A stretch of DNA of 64,000 nt from Actinernus sp. WN-2022 (GCA_030867875.1 JAOWCC010000577.1:89571740-89635739), one strand, 5' to 3'; counted from the first letter of the stretch, positions 20,650 to 32,815 are shown. Notes: generated by a model not told the origin, from the letters alone. Program-made: numbers and translations.

Positions 20650-20920
20650 CCATCGAAGAAACCTTTGGTTCCTCGCGTTTTGGTCACTCGTGTGGTGTTC
20701 GTCGTGTCGAATAACTTCCTGGATAAAACAGGACCTTTGGCTCCGACAAGGGCGCCAGTTGAAATATCCTGAGCCTGTTGGAAAGCTTTCCCACGAATGA
20801 AGTTAAATAAAACATTAAGCTTTATACATTTGAGAGATGGGACTCCAAATTTGAGAGAACTTTCTTCCGCGACGGACTTTCTCTCTGCCGGGTCTCCGCC
20901 ATCTTGTTTTCCTTGTGTTA
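20650..20920 (-). repeat. dispersed repeat shared with 6000-6240
   Basis: The minus strand here and the plus strand at 6000-6240 share CAAGATGGCG, GTCCGTCGC, CTCAAATTTGG and CCCATCTCTCAAATGT followed by AGCTTAATGTTTTAT. The 193-codon minus-strand frame across 20607-21188 is not preserved in the other copy, which has frame-changing indels. Confidence 0.65.
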
Positions 20921-22190
20921 AGTTATGTAAATAGATTAAGTGTCCCGAGCGATATCGAATCTGATTGGTTGACACTGTCACGTGTTGTTCCAACTTGCAA
21001 CATGGAAAATAAATAAAAACTGACTCGTGCCGGCCAAAGGTCTGGCCCGAGTAATAAAACCCGCAAGGGAAGCCAGAAGACCGTTTAACGTGGGGAAGGT
21101 TGTACTTTGGCCAACGTCCTGCCACAATGCTGGTGAGATCTTCTGAGAAATTCCAAAATCCCTCGGATCTCTGTCTGGTAAAACTCACTTTGACGTCGCT
21201 TGAGTGCCAACGGGTGCTTACGAGTTTGCTAGAAACGTCCGGGAGTCAGCCTTAGTTGTTTATTAACCAGTAATTGTGTATATAGAAAAGAGACTGCTTT
21301 AACAAAAATTCTAGTTAAAAACATCTAGCTATGTTCCATAGGTATCGCGTTTCCAGACATGTTTTGACTTGTTCTAGACTAGGATGATAAAATAACAAAC
21401 GCTCTGACACCCAGATGCCTGATCATGGGTAGCTTGTCGTCACTATCAAAATGAAACAGTGTTTTTACTACTTCATACAAACACTTTAAAGCATTTATCT
21501 ATCAACTTTCAAACAAGTTTATGCTAATGTAATATTCCCTCTGTTGTAATTATTATGTAATGATATTATGCGATGTAAACAATGTGAAATAAATCCGTAA
21601 CGTCAATGCGCATGCGTACTGGTTTATCGTTCGATCAAAGCGACTCCGACCCACATCGATAGCAGTGAGCACCAGTATTTCAATCCTTTTTCTGTAAACC
21701 ATAGAATGAAATAATAATAAAAAGACACAGGCAGCCGCCGGAGTCTTAAAATGCAGTCTACCTTATTCGTACTCTTAATTTTCGCAAATTGAAAGAAATC
21801 TCGAAATTAAAGATCCCCGCGAAATTTAATACCCTGATTTTTAAGGAATTTACATAACCAAGCTTGTACAACCATCTGACTAGCTGTGAAGGCAAACACT
21901 ATATATTGCCAAAGGATGGGAGAACGCTGGCGTAGCCGATATCGTTAGTGGAGAAAGGAAACTTCTCCTGATTGTCTTTATCTAAAAGTTCCTGTTTGAA
22001 ATACCTGCCTTAGTTCAAAGTATTTTGCAAATTCAGTAACTATGAGGCATTAGCTTTGTAAAGTTTTAGGAAAGTAATTTTCTGTTGTCACATTTTCTGG
22101 AAATTTAATGCTCTTTTTTCATTTTTTCTTCATGAAATCGCGAAATTAATGCCTCGCGAAATGTAGCGAAATTAAGTAAAGGATCAAAAC
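20921..22190. other. no gene seen; TTCGCG-type repeat words
   Basis: CTTAATTTTCGC and AAATCTCGAAATTAA near 21770-21830, and CGCGAAATTAATGCCTCGCG near 22138-22170, resemble the ends of the TIR element at 36870-37701. They may be remnants of the same family. No supported gene. Confidence 0.45.
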
Positions 22191-22204
22191 CAAGGGTGAG
22201 GTCT

Positions 22205-22600
22205 TTCATTGAAATTAAAGTGCATATAAACCCTGGCCAGTTATGCTTTTTTTAAAGCTTTAGACCTTAAAAGGTAGGGCAAAAACACCAAAAGATAAAA
22301 AAAGAATTGTTTTCATATTTTTTTTAGCGACTAAACTTCCAAATTTAGATTAATTTCCGCGCACATTCGGGGACTGAGACGAGAATGAAATGTGACGTCA
22401 TCAACATAACTCGTCTCTTCGCGGGTGAAAAGCGTTGGCTTAATTGCAAAATAATTGAATAAATAGCTGAGAAAGATGATAATATCGCGATAAACTTTTC
22501 GGAGAGCTTTATTCGGCGAGGCCATTCATGCAATGGCGCATCGAGTGTGTTCTGTTGATGACGTCAAACTAGACCCAGAGCGCTAATTTCAATGAAAGTC
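22205..22600. repeat. inverted-repeat unit with TTTCATTGAAATTA ends
   Basis: CTTTCATTGAAATTA near 22205 and TAATTTCAATGAAAG near 22586 are inverted. The left end continues with AGTGCATATAAACCC after TTAA, like the TTAA-flanked family at 27762-28158, so one half of such an element may be included. Confidence 0.5.
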
Positions 22601-23030
22601 TATTAACTATGGAAATACCGACTTAATAACCAGTCACGCCCCAATTCCATTGTTCTCATGCAATCACAGTTTTTACACGCCTAACCTTGTGTAATTGCGT
22701 TTTGCTAATTGGGTTCCGTTGTTTTATAGAATTAGCAAAAAGTAATTAGTAAAAGTGGATAAATAGCGTACTGATTTCCCTAATCGGACAACCATTGTTA
22801 ATCAGTCGCATTTGTGCTGTTGATTGACAGGTTTTACTCCGAAATTTAGTGCTTTTGTGGAAAACGTTAAAGTGTTTCATCTATGAATTCGATAATGATT
22901 TGTCATATGGCAGCAATGATTCACATGATTAGTTTTACAATTTCCAAATGATTATTGCGCGTTTAGTTCATATTCATTCACCAGACCGCAGTTCTTCAGT
23001 GTTTTCTCGCTTTGCAAAGCTGCGAGCGCC

Positions 23031-23235
23031 ATGGATTTCTACCGCCATGAAGACCAAGGCAAGAAATTGACGTTACAAACGTTCTTTATGGGAATGGTCC
23101 AGCGAGGTACCTAAGAAGGCTAAAACGGAAGCGCCGGTGGACGAAGTAGAAGACAAGAAGAAGGAGACGAAACAAGCTTTGATGGAGAAAGTCAATGAAA
23201 ATATAAGTATAAACCTTAACGTTTTTGTAAACTAA
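23031..23235 (+). pseudogene. possible exon or frameshifted small ORF, PIP-box-like
   Basis: The ATG at 23031 has a strong Kozak context (GCGCCATGG) and opens 27 codons including KKLTLQTFF, similar to a PCNA-interacting motif but lacking the leading Gln at the usual place. A second frame from about 23071 to 23235 continues with EVPKKAKTE and a Lys/Glu-rich tail. Either one base was lost or gained near 23085, or an intron begins at GAGGTACC. I do not recognise the protein. The coding-like composition is the only support. Confidence 0.25.
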
Positions 23236-23274
23236 TGCGCGACAAAACCTAGTGGTGTAAATGTAGAAATTTAC

Positions 23275-23380
23275 ATGTGTGTTCAGTAAAAGTGAAAGAG
23301 CCTTTGTACTGGTCTGTATAAATTGAATGTGTGTTCAGTAAAAGTGAAAGAGCCTATTGTACTGGTCTGTATAAATGTAT
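23275..23380 (+). repeat. tandem duplication of a ~52-bp unit
   Basis: TGTGTTCAGTAAAAGTGAAA followed by GAGCCT...TGTACTGGTCTGTATAAAT appears twice in succession. A looser repeat of GTCAGACGAATTTTGT follows at 23389 and 23535. Confidence 0.8.
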
Positions 23381-23577
23381 TGCGTATCAGACGAATTTTG
23401 TATAATTTCGTATAAATTCAATTCAGAAGCTGAAAATGTATAAAGTAGTACTGTATGTTTGAGTTCAAGTTCAATTTGATATGTTAAAAGTGAAAATTCA
23501 AGAGGAATTGTACTGCAAATAAAATGTATTGTTGTCAGACGAATTTTGTGAATAATGTATTCAGAGGGCAAGTTGAA

Positions 23578-23630
23578 TTCAAAACCCAAGGGAGGTCTAT
23601 ATGTTAAAAATATAGACCTGTCCTTGGTTT
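23578..23630. repeat. hairpin around AGGTCTATAT
   Basis: AAACCCAAGGGAGGTCTATA and TATAGACCTGTCCTTGGTTT pair with one small bulge. The surrounding 23381-24170 holds no supported gene. Confidence 0.7.
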
Positions 23631-24177
23631 TAAATTCAGCTCCGCTCTCCCTTTGCTATTCAAATCCGCTCCCGGCTTTTAGAATGCAGGATCAAAACCT
23701 GCATAGAACAATGGAATTGGGGTGTGGCTGGTTATTAAGTACGAATAAGGTAGTAGCGCCGGAGTAACAAAGGTTCTAATATGGAAATGTCGAGTCTTGG
23801 TAAAAAGCGAACATCCATGCGTGAACTTCTTGTTCTGAAGCTTTGTTGATGGGTCACGTAGGGGTCGTTCGTAAATAGCTATTGAAACGGTATTTTCGCC
23901 AATCACCGATGATCTGAACCGTGACAGTTATTATAGACTCGTGGAAGCATATCATGTCCCAGCTAACTGTCCTACCAGCTTTTTCAAGCTTTCCTTAATT
24001 GAACGGAATCCATAGGCATTACTTTCCTCCCAATCCTTACAAATCCAAGTCTTTTATATATATAGTTTCCTTTCGCTAAAATGTATTCATGCAATATCTT
24101 AAGCAGACATATTTTCTGGAGGTATTTTGAACTTCTGTTTATATACGAAAGTAAGCCGGTGTACCAGCGATTTCAAA

Positions 24178-25315
24178 CCCCCCCCCCCCCCCCGGTGAAT
24201 TCGCCTCCCGGGGGGCGAAAGCGTTAGTGAATTCGCCCCCCTTCCTCGTTCCCCTCAAGCGATTTCGCCCCCCCCCTCCTCCAACCTTTAAAAAAAGTTT
24301 TCTTTATTATTTAACACTGTAATGTATTGGACGTGGAGAATAGTAATGCCAAAAGCTATCAGTAATGTGTAAGGCATGCAATTAAATTTTATTTTAAAAT
24401 CCACGCTTCACTTTTCTTCGACAAAATTCATGTTGGTAGCTACGGTAAACGCTGCAATTTTCATTCGCGCGAGCAGTGCAACAAGAAACTCGACAAGGTT
24501 CTGCAATCCACCTACAATCTTCTTCAGTCTTCGAATGATTAGTTGTTAGTATTTCTTGCCTGAAGCCAACATGTAGATGATGTAATTATTGTGGATACTT
24601 AAAGTTTTTGATAATCCTTAAATCCGCCTACTTTGAAAAGACTTTGCCGAATATAGGAAGTCAGTTACCGACTCGCGTGAAAACTTCCTGAATAAACAAG
24701 CTAATGAACTAATTAAGATCTAAACCTGCGGGAAGTTTTAAAACTTACCTTAGCTTGTAGCGAGTGGAACTCATATTTGAAAACAACTGCCAAATAGCCT
24801 GATGATTTTTACATGCATGAAACCATAATGAAGTTGACGTCATTATCGTGGTGTGTAAGATTTTATAATCCGTAATGCTCGCGTTGATCCATCTATTTTG
24901 CCGAATAAAGGAGTGTTGCCGACTCGCGTGCTTTGTTCTATTTCAATTGAGCTAACAGCGCTTGTTAATTCTGTAATTAGATCAGTTCAAACGAGGAAAA
25001 CTTTCTGCATAAAGATAAAACGGCGGTATAAGTTTTGCAATTTTCTAACAGTGTAATTAACTCAAATTCGGAAAGAATTCGAAATGACTTTCCGAAGAAA
25101 AGGAGTGATACCGACTCGCGTATTCTTGTAGTCAGTAGTAGCAATAGTAATAGTAGCTAAAGAGGTCTTACACTTAATTTTATTAAAAAAATTAAAAAAA
25201 CTTTTTATTCAGTGCGTTGACATGTACTGCCTCTATTTTCTGAGGCTGGGCGATTTCAATAAGAATTACGAGTGCAAATCACTAGCGATCTCGCCCCGGG
25301 GAGGGCGAATTCAAT
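24178..25315. other. C-run-bounded region with dispersed CCGACTCGCGT motifs
   Basis: The left edge has a 17-base C run then several GCGAATTCGCC/GGGGGCGAA palindromic blocks; the right edge has CTCGCCCCGGGGAGGGCGAA. In between, CCGACTCGCGT occurs three times (about 24668, 24919 and 25110). Each is preceded by CCGAATA-like sequence and followed by unrelated AT-rich DNA. No gene is supported. It may be one degenerate TIR element. Confidence 0.45.
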
Positions 25316-25678
25316 AATATAACATGCAGTTACAATTTTGAATAACCTATTACACTGGGTCTTGGCACATTAGTTTTCAGTATTCTTCGTTTGCAACTGA
25401 CATCATGGCGGCCATGTCTTTGTCTCTTAAATCTCCGGGAGTGGTTACAAACCAAGAATAATCTATTTTTAGAAAAAAACAACGATTCTCGCTAAATTGA
25501 TAGCCAAGCGTACTCTGATTGGTCAAAAACATGAAAGCCTTTGTTCTAATAAGAGAACCAACTTTTGCGTTTATAAAAGAAACATGGCTGCCATTGTTTT
25601 TCTCCCACGAAAGTAGTTTGAGCGCCGTTCTAAATATAGATTATACCGTAAACTGATGGGCCGCGTTACATTGCTTAT

Positions 25679-26286
25679 CGACTGATTCCTACCCAGTCGT
25701 TGTTCAATAATCAAGAAAGAAAAAAGAAAAAAGAGGAAAAAAAGGTTGGCAGAGGGGACTTGGAACGAGTAAGATTACGATGTAATGTACTGAATGCAAG
25801 GACCAATTCGGACGAAGTGCATGAACCGGTTCACCTTGGATGGGATCTAATCAGCAAGAATATACGAATATCAAGACAAAATGAAAGGCTGATTGTACGG
25901 TACTGGGAATATATATAATTATTACCGATATTTCGGTTGGCACGGCCAACCTTCCTCAGGGTACACAAGTATATGGCAAGAAACCGTTAGTTACAAATTT
26001 TGAAAACATGAATGTGAGACTAGGAGATAAAATTACAAGTGATGAGTGGTCGTGATAGAGAACTAAGCTAAATACAATTCCATAATAGAGACTAAGTGGT
26101 ATAAAATTACATTTCTTCCTTTCTGTTCATGCCTTTAGGTTCTAATGTTTTTTTTTTTGAGGCGAGCGGGGCATTTCCCTCTGCCAACTTTTTTTCCTGT
26201 TTTTTTCTTTTTCTGCCAACTTTTTTTCCCCTGTTTTTCCTGTTTTTTCTTACTTGATTATTAAATAACGACTGGGTACGAGTCAG
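25679..26286. mobile_element. inverted-repeat unit with ~80-bp TIRs, possibly Penelope-related
   Basis: The left arm begins CTGATTCCTACCCAGTCG, then TTCAATAATCAAG, then a purine tract and GGTTGGCAGAGGGG. The right arm repeats these inverted up to CGACTGGGTACGAGTCAG. The interior has a 54-codon open part of unknown identity (GDLERVRLRCNVLNA) and, on the minus strand, a CTGAGGA...GAAA core. Inverted long terminal repeats and hammerhead motifs are known in Penelope-like retroelements, so that family is a possibility. No RT or GIY-YIG sequence is present. Confidence 0.5.
25931..25959 (-). ncRNA. hammerhead-ribozyme-like core (unproven)
   Basis: On the minus strand CTGAGGA is followed by A, then GGTTGGC-CGT-GCCAACC, a perfect 7-bp stem with a triloop, and then GAAA. 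This matches the CUGANGA / stem II / GAAA hammerhead core apart from the extra A before stem II. A convincing cleavage site with stems I and III is not evident by eye. Confidence 0.3.
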
Positions 26287-26424
26287 ATTTATCGAGACTT
26301 CTGGTTATGGACTTCTGATAATATGTAAAACCAGTATCTCAAAATAGTTGAATACCTGGCCTGTGTACAGCCGTCCGTCTCCCCTCAAAACTCACATGCA
26401 AGCATTAACTGACAGCTGTAATAA

Positions 26425-27256
26425 TAGATCAGTTCGCGGTAAATTCCGACATTTTGAAAAGGGTACAAACCCCGGGGGGGGGGGGGGGGTACTCCCATAT
26501 ATGGACTATACGGGGATGATCCGCTGGACAGGGTATGGTTTTTCGAGTTTCTGATCTTAGACAGGGTATCCATTTTCACATCGACAGATCTTGAACAGGG
26601 TATGGTATTTATGTAGTGCCGTTATTTAGTCTAGTGCTTGCTGAAGACTTATTTAGTTATGACACTCATTATACAAGATCACAATAAACACTGACATCCA
26701 AGTATAGATAATTTGTTATTTGTCGTATAGAGGGAAAATTTTAACACTTTGTCTTGAACAGGGTATGGAAATTTGAGTTTTTTTGTCTTAAACAGGGTAA
26801 GGGTTTCAGAGCCCCAGCGGCACACCCTATCCAACTTTAGGTAGAGTACCCCCCCCGGGGTACAAACATGGCGCGAAATACAGTGTTTGTATGGGAATCG
26901 ATGGGAATCCGATGCCAAATAAAATCCGTAAAATCGAATTTCTGAAATATTCTTCAGATACAAACTTAATATACATTGTCTGTAAAAACGAGTCGAATTC
27001 CGCGTGAAAATTTACAGACAACGTATGGAAAACTGAAAACACGACTGCACGCTTCCCAGCACAGCTACATCCCTCAAATTTCGATATGTTAATCTTTTAC
27101 CTGGTATCTTAAGTTTGTATCTGCAGAATATTTCAGAAATTCGATTTTACGGATTTTATTTGGCATCGGATTCCCATCGATTCCCATACAAACACTGTAT
27201 TTCGCGCTATGTTTGCACCCCTTTCAAAATGTCGGAATTTACCGCGAACTGGTCTA
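26425..27256. mobile_element. foldback family A copy 2, split by a nested insertion
   Basis: Ends TAGATCAGTTCGCGG and CCGCGAACTGGTCTA match the copy at 4085-4551, as do internal CAGTGTTTGTATGGGAATC arms. A foreign insertion interrupts the left arm. Removing it restores the arm order seen in copy 1. Confidence 0.8.
26471..26859. mobile_element. G/C-run TIR element nested in family A, 8-bp duplication
   Basis: The insert starts CCCGGGGGG and ends CCCCCCGGG, with GTACTC/GAGTAC next to the runs. It is flanked on both sides by GTACAAAC, an 8-bp direct repeat consistent with a hAT-type target duplication. Inside, ACAGGGTATGG-like words repeat in both orientations. No ORF. A similar left end occurs near 46446. 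Confidence 0.75.
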
Positions 27257-27757
27257 TTAAATTTAGCAAGTAGTGTGGCTGCTTATGCTTATGTCACAAG
27301 TGTGAACCAGCCTTTACGCAGCCGGTTTGGAGCATTTTATTCCACAACTGGCCACCGGGGAACTTCGAAGTCACTAGCTGGAAATGGTGCCTAACTTGGC
27401 TATTTATCCGTTTTATGTTGGCTTTAGGTTAAATTGAGTGGATAAAAAGTGCACATATAAAATACTGAAACCGAAACCGAAACTTTTAAACCACAACATA
27501 AGCTTATATGTTAATTTAAGCCCTCAAGTAAAATATATAAAGTTTACTGCCCTGAATTGGTCGACACTTGCAATGTTCTTTACATAAAAAAAGATAAGAA
27601 AAAGAAGCAATTATGGGTTATTATTTGCCCGTAATTCATACTAATTAAAAATACATATTTATACGATTGAACCTTGCTTTTAATCTCTTTCTTGTCCAAT
27701 GGGGTCCAATGTCAAAGAAACCGACGTCATGAGCTTTTTCAGGCCGCGCAAGTTTGA
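27257..27757. other. no gene seen
   Basis: No supported gene or repeat arms recognised. Confidence 0.45.
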
Positions 27758-27761
27758 TTAA

Positions 27762-28158
27762 AGTGCATATAAGCCCAAATTAGTTATCAGTTGATATCGA
27801 TTGTACATGAAGTGAATAGTCCAAAGGTAGAATATTTCTTGATTTGGGTGTTGCGTCTACGAGATATAAAGGTTTATATTTCCAATATGCTAATGATGTG
27901 ATGTCATCACCGACATCACTTATTATACAAAAGCATGTTGGTAGAGACAAATTACCTATTTTTCAATTCTAAGTTATATTCTAAGTTAAATTCAGCAAAT
28001 GTCGGTGATGACATCACATCATTATATATAGCATATTGGAAATATAAACTTTTATATCTCGTAGACGCAACACCCAAGTCAAAAAATATTCTACCGTTGG
28101 ACTATCCACTTCATGTACAATCGATATCAAATGTAACTAATTTGGGCTTATATGCACT
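27762..28158. mobile_element. TTAA-flanked foldback, AGTGC...GCACT ends
   Basis: Long inverted arms run through AGTGCATATAAGCCC, ATCGATTGTACATGAAGTG and GATGTGATGTCATCACCGAC. TTAA lies immediately outside both ends. TTAA duplication with purine-starting termini is found in Kolobok-type elements; piggyBac also uses TTAA. No transposase is present. Confidence 0.75.
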
Positions 28159-28162
28159 TTAA

Positions 28163-31100
28163 GATTAGCTGGGAATTATTTTTTCTCTTTAATAAATGAT
28201 AAAAAAAATCGATTGAAAAAGTATTAGCAAATGCTCTAAATTTGTTTAAAAAGATAAATAAGAAATCCTTTGACAAAGAGAGCTTGCTCAGAAACCTATC
28301 ATGCATGTTTGAACTGAAGTCTTATCTTCTTTACATTGCTTCCAATATATTGCTAATATAGGAACCACTTAATTAAAAGTCAACGTGAATTGATCAAAGA
28401 CATATGAATATTCATATTACCCTCAATTGAGAAACAGTGCAGGATAATGTATGGAAGACGGAACGAACGCGCGCAAGGACTGAGAAAAATATTATTATAC
28501 TCATCGTGTAAGCCACAAATCTTACGTTATGTACAGAGTGGAAAAATGCCTCTCAATAGAAAAGATTTTCAACAAAGTATAACACCCTAGGTTTTAACTC
28601 AGTTTTATATTTACAACTTGTGTAATTAAAGTTTAATCTTCCAAAATTAGAGTTCTCTAGTTACACGAACTCCGGTAAGGGAAGGGATTTTTACTTTTTC
28701 CTATAAATATTAAATAGTACCGGTAATAATTTAAAGCAGAAATAAAAATTCACAAAGTATGTTTTCAGTTTCAGGTCTCAAAATGCCTGAGTTGAAAATT
28801 CATATGTACCGGCTTAGAAATTGCTTTAAAATAAATTGGGGGGTTTCAGATTTTATTCAAAATAATGTGGTTCTATTCATTTACTAAACTTTCACTGTAA
28901 ATGTTTTAATTAAATTGCGTTATTTTCTGAAAGAGCCTACGATTTCTTATTAGAATTTTGTAAGTCAATTGAATGCCATATATGGTTTGTTTGTATTCGA
29001 GCCATCGTAGCTAAGATAATAGGCTTTTGTATCTGCAATTATCAATATAGCTGCCATTCGGTGGCATGGCGCGCGGAACAATTCCTGTCTTTCATGGACA
29101 ACGACAACCATGAATAAGGATTGCTTCGAGCCAAATGTCCGTTGTCAACCGGCGCCGTTTCGTATAGAAGATGAGGCGCGAAGAAAAACAAAGACGGCGC
29201 GAAGAAAGACTAAAAAATAGCCATGGATTTTCAGACTGAGGATATGTATAAAATCTTAGGAAGAAAATGATGATGCTTTTAGGAGACTGGATGTATTCTT
29301 CTATCAGCAGAATTAAGCGAAAGCCCGAATCCAAAGACGTTTCTTTCATCCTACGAGGGTAAGAGAGTTTTGAATGCTTTATTAATACAAACACCATGTC
29401 AAAGTTACGTAGTCTATATAAGAATGATAATGCTGCTATTACAAGGATTTAACAAGTGTTAAAAGGTTTTCATAGTCATCGAACGGTGTGATAATTTTCG
29501 TGGGACTTCCATACTATATTGAGTTAACCGAAAGAGGCCAGAAATACTCTCTAGAATTTTCTGTTTAAGTTGGTTCAATCAATAAGTTAAATAGGCTTGA
29601 ATATAGATAGGAAAATATTTTAATTGCTAACGATGTTTCTTTAATGGAGAACTACGGCAATATTTTAAGGCCACACGCAAGTTCTCGGGTTCGTGTAATT
29701 TTACGAAGCTCACGAAAGTATCGATGGAAGTGTAAAACCGAGTTTTGCTCGTGTTATGTTAATTCGAATATACGACTTCTCGAATAATCTAACCATACGG
29801 GAGAGTATCGCCCGAGGCAATCCACGCTCGATGGAGTCCATTTCTGAATCAGCTTTTTTTTAAATGGCAGAGCTTACTTTTAAAACCGTTCTTTTAACGA
29901 AATAAATGAAGACATATTTAACTGACAACACTAGCACGAAGAATTCTTCTATTCACATTTAATAACTAATTTAATAATAAGTTTGCTTCAGTAACGATTC
30001 GCATACGTTACTGCTGTAGGCGGCATTCAGTACACCTGAAATTCTAATGTTTACAATCGCTGTTTCAACTTCTTAAGGATATTTGCACAGGGTTTGCTTC
30101 TTCGTTCTGTATTGACTAACAATCATGAATTCTCTCCGACGAGGTATCTCTTTAAAACCATTTACTGTGCTAAATCGACAACGGCAAGTTGATATAACTA
30201 TGGTCAGTCAAGAAAATACATGTATACCGTGTAACTGCAACATTTCGACCGAAAGATCCAAATAGCAATTGAAATCTTCTAAATTGTGCTAATCTTTTCA
30301 GAATACAAGATATCGAACAACACCATTTATTTTTTTAGCCATGGTATTAATATCAGAATTCTGATAATATAGGATCCTTCGAATTTCAAAGAAGATGGAA
30401 GCTAAGAACTTATGTGCCAGAGAAAAGAACAAAAACTTCACTGACACCCACTTAATGACATAATATATTTGAATAAAAGAACAAATTTTGGAGGCGTCTC
30501 ATTTTGACATAAAGCACGAATCTTTTTATAATCATAATTGAGAAGTTCCTCCCACACTTGAAGAAAATGTTAATACGTATTGAAAGGGAAATGGGAGAAT
30601 ATAAAAATGATTTCTAGCTTATTATCGATGAATAAGCTATATAACCTTTTTTTCTGGAAGTAATGTATTAATCTAACATGAAATATGACTCACAATTAAA
30701 CTTCCAGTAAATAGGTTTTTAATTTTTGTTACCAGATGTTAACAACCACAGGTTAAGCGTTAGTAGCTTACAGTGCAAGATGTGCCTGAACCAGTAATTT
30801 CCAGAGACTATTCCATCTATTTTTATAATTCTGGAATGGCGACAATCGAACGCGTTCTTACAATTCCATCCGTATTGATGTAGAATTATTATTTTGACTA
30901 GGTTGCCGGATCCGCTACATAGATAATACCTAAAAAGCCAACGTTATTCACGAAATCATCAGTTACCTTGTAAGTATACGAAACTTGCAATCGAAAACCT
31001 GATTAAAGTCCGATCTATGAAATAGGGCGTTCGCTTTTCTTGGAACTACTGGGGCGAAATGGTATTACAGCAATCAATGTATATGTCATGATCAATAATT

Positions 31101-31742
31101 GCGAGTTATCATGAGTTCGTTTGTAGATCCCACAAAGCCCACAAAATAAACATAATTCAATTAGTATCGTTCAACATATTGTCATGTAACACGCAAACAA
31201 TTTTCGCACTGAGTACTATAGAAGTTGCTACATTTCTATTTCGCCTTATTCGAGATAAATATCTAGCGTTTCATACTTCGTTTAGTTTCTAGTTTTCAGC
31301 AATAGATGAAACATATATTCACCAGTGTTTGAGGTGGGCCAGAGCGTGCATTTCCGCGTCTGCGGTTGCCATGGAAACCCAACAAAAATAAACACCCCTG
31401 CGATGAACGTACAATGGGTTTAGGGTTACTGGTGGATTCTAGACAAAAACCGGTCTTATCGGACATCAAAGAACACACCGCAGAAACCAAAAACAAGAGA
31501 TACGATGAAAGAAAGTAATTCTCGACATCGAAGCCACAAGACTTCATTGCATCCGACAGTACAAAGAACGGATTTTTTTAAACTGCTCGGTTTTTCCGCG
31601 TCATATGCCGCCATGGAGTTTCCATCACAACACCATTAAGGAGTATATATATAGTATATGAAACGCAGGCAAACTATACCGTCAATATTTCACCCATAAG
31701 CTGTAAGAACACTTTGCGCATTTCTTTCGAATATGTAGAGGA
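28163..31742. other. AT-rich region without a supported gene
   Basis: About 3.6 kb with only short frames. A 101-codon minus-strand frame at 29092-29397 has no recognisable feature and lies antisense to a GC-richer patch that may be a promoter or exon edge. No strong inverted or tandem repeats seen. Confidence 0.5.
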
Positions 31743-31905
31743 AATCGCACGAAAGCGAGTGCTATACAAAATTTTATGGGCACTGAGTGATATTTGAAAG
31801 TTCTGATAATTACACGAGCATTTTTTATATGAGAACTTTCAAAATATAACTCAGTGCCAATAAATCACGTAATTATCACGAGCAGTTCATGCGATTTTTG
31901 TATAT
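31743..31905. repeat. foldback with AAATCGCA ends
   Basis: AAATCGCACGAAAGC-like left end and GCGATTTTTG right end, with TGGGCACTGAGTGATATTTG against ATATAACTCAGTGCCA inside and GAAAGTTCT/AGAACTTTC at the centre. Confidence 0.7.
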
Positions 31906-32490
31906 AATATATACTGAGAAAACCCATGCTGAGAGCATTGCAGTCTAGAACGTTTTTTTGCAATCGTTATTGACCAATCAGAATCCTGATATTTTGTTGA
32001 ACATTTTACAAATCTTTGTAGTCGTTGCATTGGGTTGATTTAGGAGTCAGTTCCCCGTATAGCTATCGATCATGTTAGTGTCACTGGAAAAGATCTTCAG
32101 TGAACTCTAGCTCTTCAGTAATGTAAAGTCATCGATCATCGATCTGTCATGTGTCATTTATTTAGAAGTTATTCTTCAGCATTATTGAGCCGTGACCCTA
32201 GCGATAGTTCAAAGCTCCTTAGAAATGGCCGTTGCAACATAAGTAGATAAGAACCCCATTCAGGTGCAAGTATTTGATACCAAATGTATTATTAACCGAG
32301 GGTGGAGGAAAGAAGAAGAGAGGAGAGATAAGATAGGTAAGAATCGTTATTGATTCCCAAGAACGTAGCCCTTTACATTTATACGAATATACATATATGC
32401 TGTAATGCTAATATTAGCACCTACAATTATGGAACGCTGTTTGTTTTCAATTGAACTAACCTAAGAGCAATCTGAAAAATGTACATATTT
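31906..32490. other. no gene seen
   Basis: No supported gene. A purine-rich tract (GAGGAAAGAAGAAGAGAGGA) lies near 32303-32325. Confidence 0.45.
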
Positions 32491-32499
32491 ATATGTTGC

Positions 32500-32815
32500 C
32501 GCGTGTGCCAATCGCTTTTCAACACAATTGCCGTCGTCAATGTTGCAGGACATGTTGCATCGTGTATCAACCCCTATTCAACACAATTGCAAGCAATGTT
32601 GCAGAGCATGTTGCAGCGTGTGTCAAACCCTATTCAACACAATTTCAGGCAATGTTGCAGGACATGTTGCAGCGCGTGTCAATCCCTTTTCAACACAATT
32701 GCAGGCAATGTTTCAGGGCATGTTGCAGCGTGTGTCAAGCCCTATTCAACACAATTGCAGGCAATGTTGCAGGGCATGTTGCAGCGTGTGTCAACCCCTT
32801 TTCAACAGAATTGCT
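32500..32815 (+). repeat. minisatellite, 56-bp period
   Basis: CAATGTTGCA recurs at 32538, 32594, 32650, 32706 (variant) and 32762, exactly 56 bp apart. Units also share GCATGTTGCAGCGTGTGTCA and ATTCAACACAATT. Because 56 is not divisible by three, all three plus-strand frames read the same peptides in turn and stay open. The frames are therefore by-products rather than genes. Confidence 0.9.

Noticed and set aside
20607..21188. 193-codon minus-strand ORF
   Set aside because: It overlaps a dispersed repeat whose other copy (6000-6240) has frame-breaking indels, so the frame is not conserved.
29092..29397. 101-codon minus-strand ORF
   Set aside because: No recognisable motif, low-complexity hydrophobic/aromatic composition and no splice context.
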